Below, piece after piece: positions 52,730 to 63,000 of a stretch of DNA of 64,000 nucleotides. The stretch is from Ignavibacteriales bacterium (GTDB lineage Bacteria; Bacteroidota; Ignavibacteria; Ignavibacteriales; Ignavibacteriaceae). How positions within the stretch are numbered: the stretch's first letter is position 1; every line of letters begins with the position of its first letter. Below the pieces are notes generated by a model, which ran no database searches, was not told where the DNA came from, and saw only the letters and a program-made list of their open reading frames with translations. Position numbers and translations under genes: made by a program. The stretch spans positions 62,001-126,000 of the forward strand of contig JADJIA010000002.1 of the NCBI GenBank assembly GCA_016707285.1. Reading direction: 5' to 3'.

Positions 52730-53758
52730 ATGAAAAGAAAGATTTATATCCTGATATTTTTAGCAGTTTGCGCCAATCTTACATTTGCACAAACTTTTAA
52801 GTCTGATGTTTCCAAAAGAGGAACAACAGCAGCCCCGTTCCTTTCAATCGGTCAGGGTGCCCGGTCAACAGCCATGGGCAGTGCCTTTGCCGGTGCCGCG
52901 AATGATGTCAGCTCAATTTATTGGAATCCTGCAGGTCTCACAAAGGCTGAGGGATTTCAGATGATGTTCGATCACACAATCTGGATCGCTGATGTTAGAT
53001 ATAACTATCTTGCAGCAAGCTACAATATGGGTGACATCGGAACAATCGGGTTAAGTTTCATTAGCTCAAATGTGGGTGAAATGAAAGTTACAACAATTGA
53101 CTATCCCGGCGGAACAGGTGAAACATTTACGGCAAACGATATGGCAATAAGTCTTGCTTATGCCATTCAGTTGACTGATAAATTTTCGATCGGTTTTAAC
53201 CCCAAGTTCATCTACCAGAGTATCTGGAAAATGAGTGCCACAGCATTTGCCATCGACATGGGTGTGCAATATGTTACACCGTTTGATGATGCGGTTCTTG
53301 CAATGTCAATTTCCAATTTTGGATCGAAAATCCAACTTCTTGGGAATTCAAATCTTGTTCTTCATGATCTTGATCCCGGAAGCACAGGAAACAACGGCAA
53401 GATACCTGCATATTTAGAGACCGGTGCCTGGTCACTTCCTTTGAATTTCAGAGTTGGTGTTATGTATGCACCAATAAAAACCGATCAACACAAGTTGTTG
53501 GTGGCAGTTGATGCAACACATCCAAGCGACGATTATGAGAGTGTAAATATTGGAGCTGAATACAGTTTTAATAAATTCCTCTTTATCAGAGGTGGATACA
53601 AGTCACTGTTTCAACAGGATTCTGAGGAGTCGTTTACCCTTGGTTTTGGTATAAAACAACACCTTATGAATAATGTTGCTGTATTGTTTGATTATGCTTA
53701 CCAAAGTTTTGGAAGATTTAAGGACATTCAGAAATTTACGATGTCCGTGTCATTTTAA
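52730..53758 (+). CDS. PorV/PorQ-family outer-membrane barrel protein
   Basis: A 342-aa exported protein with the PorV/PorQ family opening after its signal peptide: FLSIGQGARSTAMGSAFAGAANDVSSIYWNPAGL. The remainder is amphipathic beta strand ending FTMSVSF. The fold is that of FadL-like transport barrels. PorV acts in T9SS by shuttling cargo, and related copies accompany TonB receptors in this lineage. It might accept the T9SS cargo encoded around it or form an auxiliary channel. It is 14 bases downstream of the 1039-aa protein gene and ends at a strong terminator. Confidence 0.85.
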   Translation: MKRKIYILIFLAVCANLTFAQTFKSDVSKRGTTAAPFLSIGQGARSTAMGSAFAGAANDVSSIYWNPAGLTKAEGFQMMFDHTIWIADVRYNYLAASYNMGDIGTIGLSFISSNVGEMKVTTIDYPGGTGETFTANDMAISLAYAIQLTDKFSIGFNPKFIYQSIWKMSATAFAIDMGVQYVTPFDDAVLAMSISNFGSKIQLLGNSNLVLHDLDPGSTGNNGKIPAYLETGAWSLPLNFRVGVMYAPIKTDQHKLLVAVDATHPSDDYESVNIGAEYSFNKFLFIRGGYKSLFQQDSEESFTLGFGIKQHLMNNVAVLFDYAYQSFGRFKDIQKFTMSVSF

Positions 53759-53765
53759 TGTGAGT

Positions 53766-53807
53766 TGCCGGCTTAGCGTTCTCCCATGTGTAAGCCGGCA
53801 TTTTTTT
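53766..53807 (+). terminator. Intrinsic terminator
   Basis: TGCCGGCTTA (53766-53775) pairs perfectly with TAAGCCGGCA (53791-53800), followed at once by seven T. It is a textbook rho-independent terminator that should separate the transporter/receptor genes from the hydrolase genes, or at least reduce read-through. Confidence 0.9.
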
Positions 53808-53825
53808 ATCAATGAAATTGAGCTT

Positions 53826-55622
53826 ATGAAAAAAAGAAATTTGTTACTGCTTTTAGCCTTCCTTCTGTTGACGATGGCTGTTCAAGCCAAGGACTTTAAA
53901 GGCGCCGAATTGAGAACCAAGCAGACCTTCCTTTACGGCAGGTTTGAGGTTAATATGAAATCAGCCGCCAGAGATGGAATGTTATCAACTTTTTTTACTT
54001 ATCACGAGTTCACAACCGGAATACAGGACTGGAACGAAATCGATATCGAAATACTTGGAAGGTACGATTACGACATTCAGTTTAACCCAATTACGCCCGG
54101 ACAGTTAAATCATACAAGTCATTTCCCTGCCACTTTTAGTCCACACACCGGTTATCATACCTACGCTTTTGAATGGACTCCAACTTATGTTGCATGGTTT
54201 GTTGACGGAGTTGAAGTTCACAGACAAACAGGTGCTCATATTGAAGCTTTAAATAAAGCTCAGAAACTTATGATGAACAACTGGACTCCAACCTATGCAA
54301 ACTGGGCGGGCACACTTAATGTGGATGCACTTCCTGCGTTTGCATATTATGACTGGGTGAAATATTACAACTATAACCCCGGTGGTGGAAACTACGGCAC
54401 AAACAATAATTTTTCCCTCTCCTGGAGTGATGATTTTGACTATTGGAATACTGCCCGCTGGGAAAAAGCCACTCACACCTTTAACGGTAACAACTGCGAT
54501 TTTGTGACAACAAATGCAGTTTTCAGAGATTCTAAACTCATCCTTTGTTTAACTGATGCAGTTAACCTCGGTTACACCGATGTTAAACCTCCGGTGGTTC
54601 TTTCCGCAAGAGTTCATGACAACAAAGTAATAGCATATTTTACCGAGGAACTTGATTCGATCTCCGGACAAAATGTTGCAAATTTTAATATCGTTGGTGC
54701 AACTGTTCAGAGTGTAACTCTCCGGAGTGACCCGAGAAGTGTTGAACTTACCGTTTCAGGGTGGGATTTTACCACTACCAAAAACCTTCTGGTTATGAAT
54801 GTAAAAGACAGGTTTAACAACACCTCTGCGCCCAAAGCGGTTACTATTCTGTTACAAAGGAACTGGACTTATCCAATCAAACTTAACTGTGGTGGACCTG
54901 CTGTTATAGGTTATATGGCAGATACCGAATGGACTTTGGCAGGTGAATATGGCTTCCTCGACGGATCATCGGCATCCTATTCTTCAAATCTGCAAATTAA
55001 CGGCACAGATGAGGATGAAGTTTATCGCAATGAAAAATACGGAATGGCAAACTACAGAGTTCGTGTTCCAAATGGTAAATACAAAGTAAAACTCCTGTTT
55101 GCAGAAAACTATTTTACAACTGCCAACAAACGAATTTTTAGTGTATTTCTTGAAAGCATCAAAGTTCTAAACAACCTCGATATTTTTGCCGAGGTTGGAA
55201 CAAGCACTGCTTTGGTTAAAGAATTTACCAACATTACTGTTCAAGATGGGATTCTCGATGTTCATTTTGCTGCACAGATAGACAATCCCGTAATAAGCGG
55301 GATAATAATCGAATCTGACCCGACAGGTGTTGAGGATGGGCAGTCGGAATTCCCGGGTGATTTTTCGTTGAATCAAAACTATCCCAATCCATTCAATGGA
55401 CAGACAGTGATTTCTTTTAATGTTAACAAACCGGATTTTTTTCGGTTTGCCCTGTTCAATACTATGGGAGAAACAGTTTTTGAGGATGATCTTGGCTACC
55501 TTGAACAGGGCTTACATTCCTTCCCGTTGGGAACCACTGAATTTGGCTCCAGTGGAGCATATTTTTATTCAATTTCCGGGACGGGCAGAACCGAAACCGG
55601 CAAACTTGTTTACTTGAAGTGA
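53826..55622 (+). CDS. Circularly permuted GH16 lichenase-type glucanase with malectin and T9SS domains
   Basis: A 598-aa exported enzyme. After the signal peptide the mature protein starts AKDFKGAEL, has the catalytic EIDIE (71-75; ExDxE, the lichenase type), then LMMNNWTPTYANWAG and YYDWVKYY. The segment that forms the N-terminus of Bacillus lichenases (WSDDFDYWNTARWEKATHTF ... KLILCLT) comes after it. This order is the circular permutation known from the Fibrobacter succinogenes 1,3-1,4-beta-glucanase. An Ig-like domain (about 260-345), a malectin-like domain (about 355-495) and a T9SS tail (NYPNPFNGQTVIS) complete it. It is probably a surface endo-glucanase for mixed-linkage or beta-1,3-glucan. 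It follows a terminator, so a separate promoter may exist. Confidence 0.88.
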   Translation: MKKRNLLLLLAFLLLTMAVQAKDFKGAELRTKQTFLYGRFEVNMKSAARDGMLSTFFTYHEFTTGIQDWNEIDIEILGRYDYDIQFNPITPGQLNHTSHFPATFSPHTGYHTYAFEWTPTYVAWFVDGVEVHRQTGAHIEALNKAQKLMMNNWTPTYANWAGTLNVDALPAFAYYDWVKYYNYNPGGGNYGTNNNFSLSWSDDFDYWNTARWEKATHTFNGNNCDFVTTNAVFRDSKLILCLTDAVNLGYTDVKPPVVLSARVHDNKVIAYFTEELDSISGQNVANFNIVGATVQSVTLRSDPRSVELTVSGWDFTTTKNLLVMNVKDRFNNTSAPKAVTILLQRNWTYPIKLNCGGPAVIGYMADTEWTLAGEYGFLDGSSASYSSNLQINGTDEDEVYRNEKYGMANYRVRVPNGKYKVKLLFAENYFTTANKRIFSVFLESIKVLNNLDIFAEVGTSTALVKEFTNITVQDGILDVHFAAQIDNPVISGIIIESDPTGVEDGQSEFPGDFSLNQNYPNPFNGQTVISFNVNKPDFFRFALFNTMGETVFEDDLGYLEQGLHSFPLGTTEFGSSGAYFYSISGTGRTETGKLVYLK

Positions 55623-55668
55623 CAGGTCTCATTAATCTTATAAACACAAACAAACTGCTGATAAAATT

Positions 55669-57924
55669 ATGAAACGATCGTTATTTTTTACAATTACTAT
55701 ATTAATCCTTGGTTTAACCACCATGATGAACGCACAAAAAGATGATAATAACTTAAATAGTGAAGTTAAAAAGCTTTTGGATAAAATGACGATCGAAGAA
55801 AAGATCGGTCAGATGACTCAAGTGACAATTCAGACTGTTTCAAAAAAACAGGGAAACAAAGACCAGCACCACGAACTTGATTTGCAAAAACTTGAAGAAG
55901 TAGTTGTTAAATACAATGTTGGTTCACTCCTTAATGTTTATGATAAAGCTCATGAAATTGAATACTGGCACGAAGTTATCACAAAAATTCAGGACCTCGC
56001 CACAAAAAAGACACGGCTTAAAATTCCTGTGCTTTATGGTATAGACGCCATCCATGGTGCCACATACACTTTAAACTCCACACTTTTCCCTCAATCACTT
56101 GGAATGGCTTCAACTTTTAACAGGGAATTAGTTAAAAAGGGAGCAGAAATTACAGCAGTTGAAACCTATGCTTCAGGAATTCCATGGAATTTTAATCCCG
56201 TTCTTGATGTTGGAAGACAATCGTTATGGCCAAGACTCTGGGAAACAATGGGAGAAGATCCATATCTTGTTTCAGAACTCGGAAGCACTTATGTAAAAGC
56301 AATGCAAGAGAACAACCTGGTTCCAAAAGACCGTTTCCTTGCTTGTCTAAAACATTATGTTGGCTACAGTTTCCCTTTTAACGGACTTGACAGAACCCCT
56401 GCTTACATGTCTGAGAGAACCCTTAGAGAATTTTTCCTCCCACCATTTGAAGCGGCAGTAAAAGCCGGAGCTTTAACTGTGATGGTTAATTCAGGTGAGA
56501 TAGATGGAATTCCCGGACACGCAAATTATCATCTGCTTACTGAAGTATTAAAAGGTGAAATGAAATTTAAGGGATTTGTTGTTTCCGATTGGGAAGATAT
56601 CAAAAGACTTTTTACCCGCGACAGAGTTGCTCAGTCACCAAAAGAAGCGGTGTTTATGGCTGTGATGGCCGGAGTTGATATGAGCATGGTTCCAACAGAC
56701 CTCAGCTTTTATGACCTGCTTCTTGAACTTGTTAAAGAGGGTTCAGTTCCTGTGTCCCGTATCGATGATGCAGTCAGCAGAATTTTGTTTGTCAAGATGA
56801 AACTTGGACTTTTCGAAAATGCATATCCTGACAAATCATATTTACCAAAATTTGCCACTGCTGAAAATACCCAGGCAAATCTTGAGGCAGCCCGTGAATC
56901 AATAGTCCTTCTTAAAAACAACAAAAACATCCTGCCTTTGGGCAAGGATAAAAAAGTATTTGTTACGGGACCCACCGCAGATATGTTATCAGTTTTAAAT
57001 GGTGGCTGGACGATAACATGGCAGGGGAATGAAGAATCACTTATGCAAAGTGATAAAAAAACTGTTGTTAAAGCGATGATTTCCGAAGTATCGTCAAAAA
57101 ACATAATCTACAATCCGGGTTGTTCTTTTGATAAAATGCTCGATGTTGACAATGCAGTTAAAAGTGCAAAAGAATCTGATGTTATAGTTCTTTGTCTCGG
57201 TGAACCGGCATATTGCGAAACACCCGGAAACATCAACGATCTTACACTCCCAAAAGCACAGTTGGATTATGCTAAAATGATGATTGCCACAGGGAAACCT
57301 GTTGTACTTGTTATGATTGAAGGCAGACCAAGAATTATAACTGAAATTGCGGACAAAGTTGATGGAATCGTTGTGGCGTTTCTCCCCGGTATGCAGGGTG
57401 GTGTTGCCATTTCCGATGTATTGTATGGAGTTACCAATCCAAGCGGAAAACTCCCGATAACATATCCCAAATCTCCAAATGCCATTACACTTTACGATTA
57501 TAAACCGATTGAATTTTTTGACGGCAATGGTTACAATCCACTTTATCCATTTGGACATGGTTTAAGTTATACTCAGTTTACATACTCTGATTTGAAGCTA
57601 AGTGCTGATAAAATTACTGAAAACGAAGAGTTAAAAGTGTCGGTAACTGTAAAAAACACAGGTAATGTAAAAGGGAAAGAATCTGTTCTGCTTTATCTCA
57701 CCGATCTTTTTGGAACAGTTTCAAGACCAAACAAACAATTAAAAGGATTTGATAAAGTTGAACTTGCACCCGGTGAAAGCAAAACAGTACACTTCACTCT
57801 TGGTTGGGAGCACCTGTCATTTATCGGTGCCTCCAACAGCAGAATAGTTGAGTTGGGTGAATTTGTTGTAACGGTTGGTGATCTTAAATCCAGGTTCAAT
57901 CTTGTATTTGGTGGCGGGAAATAA
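55669..57924 (+). CDS. GH3 beta-glucosidase
   Basis: A 751-aa exported GH3 enzyme. It has a signal peptide (1-24), an N-terminal barrel with the nucleophile in GFVVSDWEDI, a second alpha/beta sandwich domain (about 400-600; AARESIVLLKNNKNILPLG, PFGHGLSYTQF) and a fibronectin-III-like C-terminal domain. There is no T9SS tail, so it should be periplasmic. GH3 members remove terminal glucose from beta-linked oligosaccharides, which suits the last step of glucan breakdown before uptake by the symporter. It lies between the GH16 and GH5 genes; the GH5 start is one base after its stop. Confidence 0.93.
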   Translation: MKRSLFFTITILILGLTTMMNAQKDDNNLNSEVKKLLDKMTIEEKIGQMTQVTIQTVSKKQGNKDQHHELDLQKLEEVVVKYNVGSLLNVYDKAHEIEYWHEVITKIQDLATKKTRLKIPVLYGIDAIHGATYTLNSTLFPQSLGMASTFNRELVKKGAEITAVETYASGIPWNFNPVLDVGRQSLWPRLWETMGEDPYLVSELGSTYVKAMQENNLVPKDRFLACLKHYVGYSFPFNGLDRTPAYMSERTLREFFLPPFEAAVKAGALTVMVNSGEIDGIPGHANYHLLTEVLKGEMKFKGFVVSDWEDIKRLFTRDRVAQSPKEAVFMAVMAGVDMSMVPTDLSFYDLLLELVKEGSVPVSRIDDAVSRILFVKMKLGLFENAYPDKSYLPKFATAENTQANLEAARESIVLLKNNKNILPLGKDKKVFVTGPTADMLSVLNGGWTITWQGNEESLMQSDKKTVVKAMISEVSSKNIIYNPGCSFDKMLDVDNAVKSAKESDVIVLCLGEPAYCETPGNINDLTLPKAQLDYAKMMIATGKPVVLVMIEGRPRIITEIADKVDGIVVAFLPGMQGGVAISDVLYGVTNPSGKLPITYPKSPNAITLYDYKPIEFFDGNGYNPLYPFGHGLSYTQFTYSDLKLSADKITENEELKVSVTVKNTGNVKGKESVLLYLTDLFGTVSRPNKQLKGFDKVELAPGESKTVHFTLGWEHLSFIGASNSRIVELGEFVVTVGDLKSRFNLVFGGGK

Positions 57925-57925
57925 A

Positions 57926-59911
57926 ATGAATTTATTTGTAAAAGTTCTCCCCCGGGTAGTATTAATATTGGTTTTGGCTATGCCCCTTGCTGCCCAGGGG
58001 TTTTTAAAAGTCTCCGGAAAAAATATTGTTAACGGAGTTGGACAAAATTATATTCTCAAAGGTGTGGGATTAGGCGGATGGTTGCTCCAGGAAGGTTATA
58101 TGCTTCATACTGCAGCCTTTGCTAATGCCCAATGGCAAATCAGAGCGAAAATCACTGATTTGATTGGTGAAGAAAACACTGAAACTTTTTATGAGACTTA
58201 TCGAAACAATTATGTAAAAAAAGTTGATATTGATTCTCTTAAAGCTTGGGGTTTTAACTCAATACGGTTGCCGTTCCACTACAATCTTTTTGCCACCAAC
58301 ACAAATCCCCCCGTCTTTTTACAAAAAGGTTTTGATTATACCGATTCACTCCTTGCCTGGTGTAAAGCAAATCAGATGTATCTAATCCTGGATATGCACG
58401 GAGCCCCGGGCGGGCAGAGTGATCAGGGGATAAGCGACTATAACCCTGCTTTTCCTTCCCTGTGGGAGAGTGAACAGAACAAAGACCTTACAGTGAAAAT
58501 CTGGCGGAAATTAGCTGAAAAATATAAAGATGAAGAGTGGATCGGTGGTTACGACCTCCTTAATGAGCCCAAATGGGACCTTGGGACAAACAATGTTCCT
58601 CTCCGTGATCTTTATATCAGACTTACAGACACCATCCGGGCAGTTGATACCAACCATATACTATATATTGAAGGTAACTGGTATGCAACCGATTTTGCGG
58701 GATTAACTCCCCCCTGGGATGCAAACATGGTTTACAGTTTTCATAAATACTGGAACACAAACAACACGGGTTCAATTCAGTATTTGCTCGATCTTCGCAA
58801 TAATTCGAACAGACCTTTATGGCTTGGTGAAACCGGTGAAAACTCAAATCAGTGGCTTTCAGATTTTGTGGAATTGATGCATAACAACAATATCGGCTGG
58901 GCTACCTGGCCTCACAAAAAAATCAAGTCAATTGCAGGACCTCTTTCAGCGACCCTTTCGCCACTTTATCAAACACTTTTGAACTATTGGAATGGATCAG
59001 GGTCGAGACCAACAGCAACTTATGCTCAGGGTGCTCTGATGGCACAGGCAAACGCACTTAAACTTGAGATGTGCACCTACAACAAAGATTATGTTTATGC
59101 TCTGTTCAATCAACCTTTTTCAACCGTAACAGTCCCGTTTGCAGAAAATCTGATTCCGGGAACTATCTACGCACCCAATTATGACATGGGAAAACAGGGA
59201 GTGGCTTATTCGGATGTGGCATTCCAAAACACCAATAATGGAACCACCTATAATTCCGGATACAACTACAGAAATGATGGCGTTGATATCGAACAGTGCA
59301 GCGATTTTTCGTCCAACGGATTTGATGTCGGTTGGATCGAGAATAATGAGTGGCTGGCTTATACCGTTCAGGTTCAGACGAGTGGTGTTTACAGCGCAGC
59401 TTTTAATGTTGCTGCCCAAAGTGCCGGTGGACAAATTTTTGTGCTTGTTGACGGACAAGGGGTAAGTTTTGTTAATATCCCTGCAACGGGCGGCTGGCAG
59501 AACTGGCAAAATGTAATTCTTGAGAATATCAATCTTACTGCAGGAACCCACAAACTGACCCTGAGATTTTACACCGGTAATTTTAACCTCAGCAATATCG
59601 ATTTCACTTTAATCTCGACAGATATTGAAGATGAAACTCAAATTCCGGTTGAATTTGATCTGAGCCAAAATCATCCAAATCCGTTTAACCCCTCCACCAT
59701 TGTTAAATATTCACTTCCTGTTGACGGATTTGTTAATATTAGTGTCTATAACAATCTTGGTGAAAAGGTATCGGTGCTTGTTGATGGTGAGGTGAGTGCC
59801 GGTAAATATTCAGTTTCTTTTGATGCAGCAAATCTTCCAAGTGGAGTTTATTTCTGCAGAATGGAAGCCGGTAATTTTATCTCCTCCCGCAAAATGCTTC
59901 TGCTAAAATGA
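57926..59911 (+). CDS. GH5 glucanase with CBM6 and T9SS sorting domain
   Basis: A 661-aa exported enzyme. It has a signal peptide (1-24), a GH5 catalytic domain (acid/base in YDLLNEPKWD, nucleophile in PLWLGETGEN), a CBM6-like domain (about 425-560; GVDIEQCSDFSSNGFDVGWI, NNEWLAYTVQV) and a T9SS tail (NHPNPFNPSTIVKYSL). The catalytic domain is paralogous to that of the gene at 35098 (both share LKGVGLG/LKGIGLG and LDMHGAPGGQ/LDMHCAPGGQ). This copy is predicted to act on the cell surface. The ATG at 57926 begins the signal peptide, one base after the GH3 stop; the frame opens earlier inside GH3. Confidence 0.92.
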   Translation: MNLFVKVLPRVVLILVLAMPLAAQGFLKVSGKNIVNGVGQNYILKGVGLGGWLLQEGYMLHTAAFANAQWQIRAKITDLIGEENTETFYETYRNNYVKKVDIDSLKAWGFNSIRLPFHYNLFATNTNPPVFLQKGFDYTDSLLAWCKANQMYLILDMHGAPGGQSDQGISDYNPAFPSLWESEQNKDLTVKIWRKLAEKYKDEEWIGGYDLLNEPKWDLGTNNVPLRDLYIRLTDTIRAVDTNHILYIEGNWYATDFAGLTPPWDANMVYSFHKYWNTNNTGSIQYLLDLRNNSNRPLWLGETGENSNQWLSDFVELMHNNNIGWATWPHKKIKSIAGPLSATLSPLYQTLLNYWNGSGSRPTATYAQGALMAQANALKLEMCTYNKDYVYALFNQPFSTVTVPFAENLIPGTIYAPNYDMGKQGVAYSDVAFQNTNNGTTYNSGYNYRNDGVDIEQCSDFSSNGFDVGWIENNEWLAYTVQVQTSGVYSAAFNVAAQSAGGQIFVLVDGQGVSFVNIPATGGWQNWQNVILENINLTAGTHKLTLRFYTGNFNLSNIDFTLISTDIEDETQIPVEFDLSQNHPNPFNPSTIVKYSLPVDGFVNISVYNNLGEKVSVLVDGEVSAGKYSVSFDAANLPSGVYFCRMEAGNFISSRKMLLLK

Positions 59912-59985
59912 GTACCTGAGTACTTGAGTACCTGAGTGATTTTAGTATTGTATAATAGCGTCACTCAAGTACTCAAGTACTCGAG
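59911..59985. repeat. Long hairpin built from GAGTACTT words
   Basis: Left arm 59916-59939 (repeated GAGTACCT/GAGTACTT words) and right arm 59961-59985 pair over about 24 bases with two or three mismatches around a 21-base AT-rich loop. It sits between the GH5 and GH81 genes. It may terminate or process the transcript. No T-tract follows. Confidence 0.75.
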
Positions 59986-60023
59986 AATTCGTTTAATTAA
60001 ATACACTATGAAAAGGAGTTTAT

Positions 60024-63000
60024 ATGAGTCTGAGAGTGATCAAACCCGGACTGTTTGTTTTTTTTATTATGCTCCTTTTTCTTCAGAGCACAAATCTTAA
60101 TGGGCAGTCTGTTCAGGTGGGGAATGGCAGTTACAGCACTGTACTTCCTTCCGGAGCTGTTGGTCCATCATCCTCACAAGGCTCTCCCGTAGTTCCAAAA
60201 GTATCTACAAGTTTTAATCAGCCTGTTCAAACCAACGATTGGTGGAGCAGCCTGATTTTTCCATTTTATGGGAGTCAACATTCAAACACTTTGTATGTTT
60301 TACCCCTCGTGGTAAAAGCGGGAGCCGATGGATTGGGAATGGGATATACAAAAGATCCTGTTTTTGCAGCAGCAGATTACCTGTACCCATATCAACAGCA
60401 ACTTACTGTTGGCGTTGAGGGATTAAATTCATCAAGAACGCTCGTTGAAGGGTATGGTGACTGGACAGTAACAGCATCGTGGAATGACGGGGTCAGATCG
60501 ATGAAAACCACTATTGGTCACGGTTTGCCATATGCATTTTTTACCATCGCCGGTGGCAATGCAAAAGTTGTGTGTAAAGAGACTCCCGTGATCTGGTCAA
60601 ATTCAAACGGAGTGGTTGGTTTAACGGTTGCCGGCAGACACTATGGTATATTTGGACCATCAGGCTCGGTCTGGACGGGCACCACAACATTTGTATCAAA
60701 CCTAAACGGAAAAGATTTCCTTTCCGTAGCGATTTTACCCGATAACACCCCCGCAACCCTGGAATATTACAGAAAACGGGCTTATGCTTTTGTAACAAAC
60801 AGTACCGTATCATGGAATTATGATAAACAAAACGCCGAAGTTATCACCAATTTTAGTTATCAAACCGTCTTAAAAGACAGCGCAGCGGGGAACCTTAATG
60901 AAACTTTAACTGCATTGTTCAGACATCAGTGGATTAATACAAACGCCCCACTCACTTCATATTCTTATGTCTCCGTAAGGGGTGAAATGAAAATATTTGA
61001 CGGGAATACCTTTTCAACAACCAACGAATTTAACGGTATCCTGCCCGCTTTCCCCGATGAAGGAATTTATAATCCCGCAATTTTGGGTTCCTATATCGAT
61101 TCTCTGGCGATGGAGACACTTTCACCCGGACCAATCTATGAAAACGGGAAATCAATAGCCAGATTTGCTCATGTTGTGAGGATAGCCGATCAACTTGGAA
61201 AAACCGCTGCTCGTGATCACTTCCTTCAACAGATTAAAAACAGACTTGAAGCATGGTTAACAGTTGGCGGCGGAGCAGAGATTTCATGGATTGCCAACTG
61301 GAACACTCTTTCTGCATACCCTTCGGGCTATGGCGCGGATAATCAACTCAACGACCATAATTTTCATTATGGGTACTTGATTGTAGCTGCCGCAACTTTG
61401 GCGCAATACGACCCTCAATGGGCTTTAGAATCGCAGTGGGGTGGAATGATCAACCTGCTCATCAAAGATTGTGTGAACTGGGACAGGAACGACAGAAGAT
61501 TTCCTTTTTTAAGAAGTTTTGATCCGTATGAAGGTCACTCGTGGGAAGCAGGTCACGGAGATTTTGGCGACGGAAACAATGAGGAATCCAGCTCGGAATC
61601 GATGAATTTTGCTTATGGCGTGGCTTTATGGGGTTCTGTAACTCAAAATGATACCATTCGAGATCTTGGGATTTATCTTTATGCAAACGAAAGAGCTGCA
61701 ATTGAACAATACTTTTTTGATATTGATAATGTGGTTTTCCCCTCTTCGTATCCCAGAACTGCATTGGGAATGGTTTGGGGTGGTAAGGGTGTTCATTCCA
61801 CCTGGTTTGGTGCCGATCCTGAATTTATCCACGGAATTAATTTTCTCCCAATGACGGGTGGTTCGTTATATCATGGAAGAAATCCTGAATATATCGACAT
61901 AAATTACGCCGAAATGGTGAACGAAATTGGAAGTAAACCCCGTAAATGGAAAGATGTTATTTGGCAGTGGTATGCTTTTTCTGATCCACAATTTGCCATG
62001 AATCAGTTTTATGCCGAACCTTATTACGAGCAGTTTGATGGTGAATCAAGGGCGCATACTTATCACTGGTTGGGGAATTTAAGGAAAATCGGGAGGCTCA
62101 ACACCACCGTTACTGCTGATATCCCAACTTATGCGGTCTTTAATTCGGCTTCACAAAAAAACACTTATGTGGCTTATAATCCGGGAAACAGTCCAGTGAC
62201 TGTTAATTTTTCAGATGGATACTCGATGTTGGTCCCGGGAAGATCGATGAAATCTTTCAACAGCGACACTTCAGGTGTGGGTATGCCTGTGGCAGTTCCG
62301 ATATCCGATGTTTCAAAGGGGAAAGCTCCACTTACTGTAAAGTTTAAGGGGAGTAACAGTTTCGACAGAAACGGCACCATCACTTCTTATCATTGGGATT
62401 TTGGTGATTCCACAATGGCATACAGTGCCGATACAACTCATGTCTACAGAACACCCGGCGTTTACACAGCGGTTCTTACCGTTAAAAACAATTTAAATCT
62501 CACCGGTGTTGGTGAGATTGTAATCACTGTGGATGGAAACGGCACACCTTATATCGGAACTCCAAAAACTGTTCCCGGTAAAATTGAGGCTGAGGAATTT
62601 GATCTTGGTGGTGAAGGAGTTGCTTATCATGACAGTGATCCTCAAAATGTTGGAGTTCCATTCCGTCCAAATGAGGGAGTTGACATTGAAGGATGTGGAG
62701 ATGTTGGTAGTGGATATGATGTTGGCTGGATAAAAGCCGGTGAGTGGATGGAATATACAATCAATGTAACCGAGACGGGATATTATGACTTCTCTGCCAG
62801 AACAGCCTCTGTTCCGGGAGGGGGAGCATACCACATCGCTATTGACGGCATTAATGTGACAGGTAGAAAGACTGTACCTGTAACAGGCGGGTGGCAGTTC
62901 TGGGGAGATGTTGTCTCAACAAGCATCCGACTTGAAGCGGGTGTTCACATAATGAGATTTGAGGCTGAAGGACCGGAATTTAATTTTAACTACATTAACA

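Noticed and set aside
57094..57558. A 154-aa minus-strand ORF inside the GH3 gene
   Set aside because: It is antisense to conserved GH3 sequence with no family match or start signal.
59945..59960. A TATAAT -10 promoter for the GH81 gene
   Set aside because: The box lies in the loop of the hairpin and no -35 element occurs at proper spacing; TATAAT is expected by chance in AT-rich DNA.
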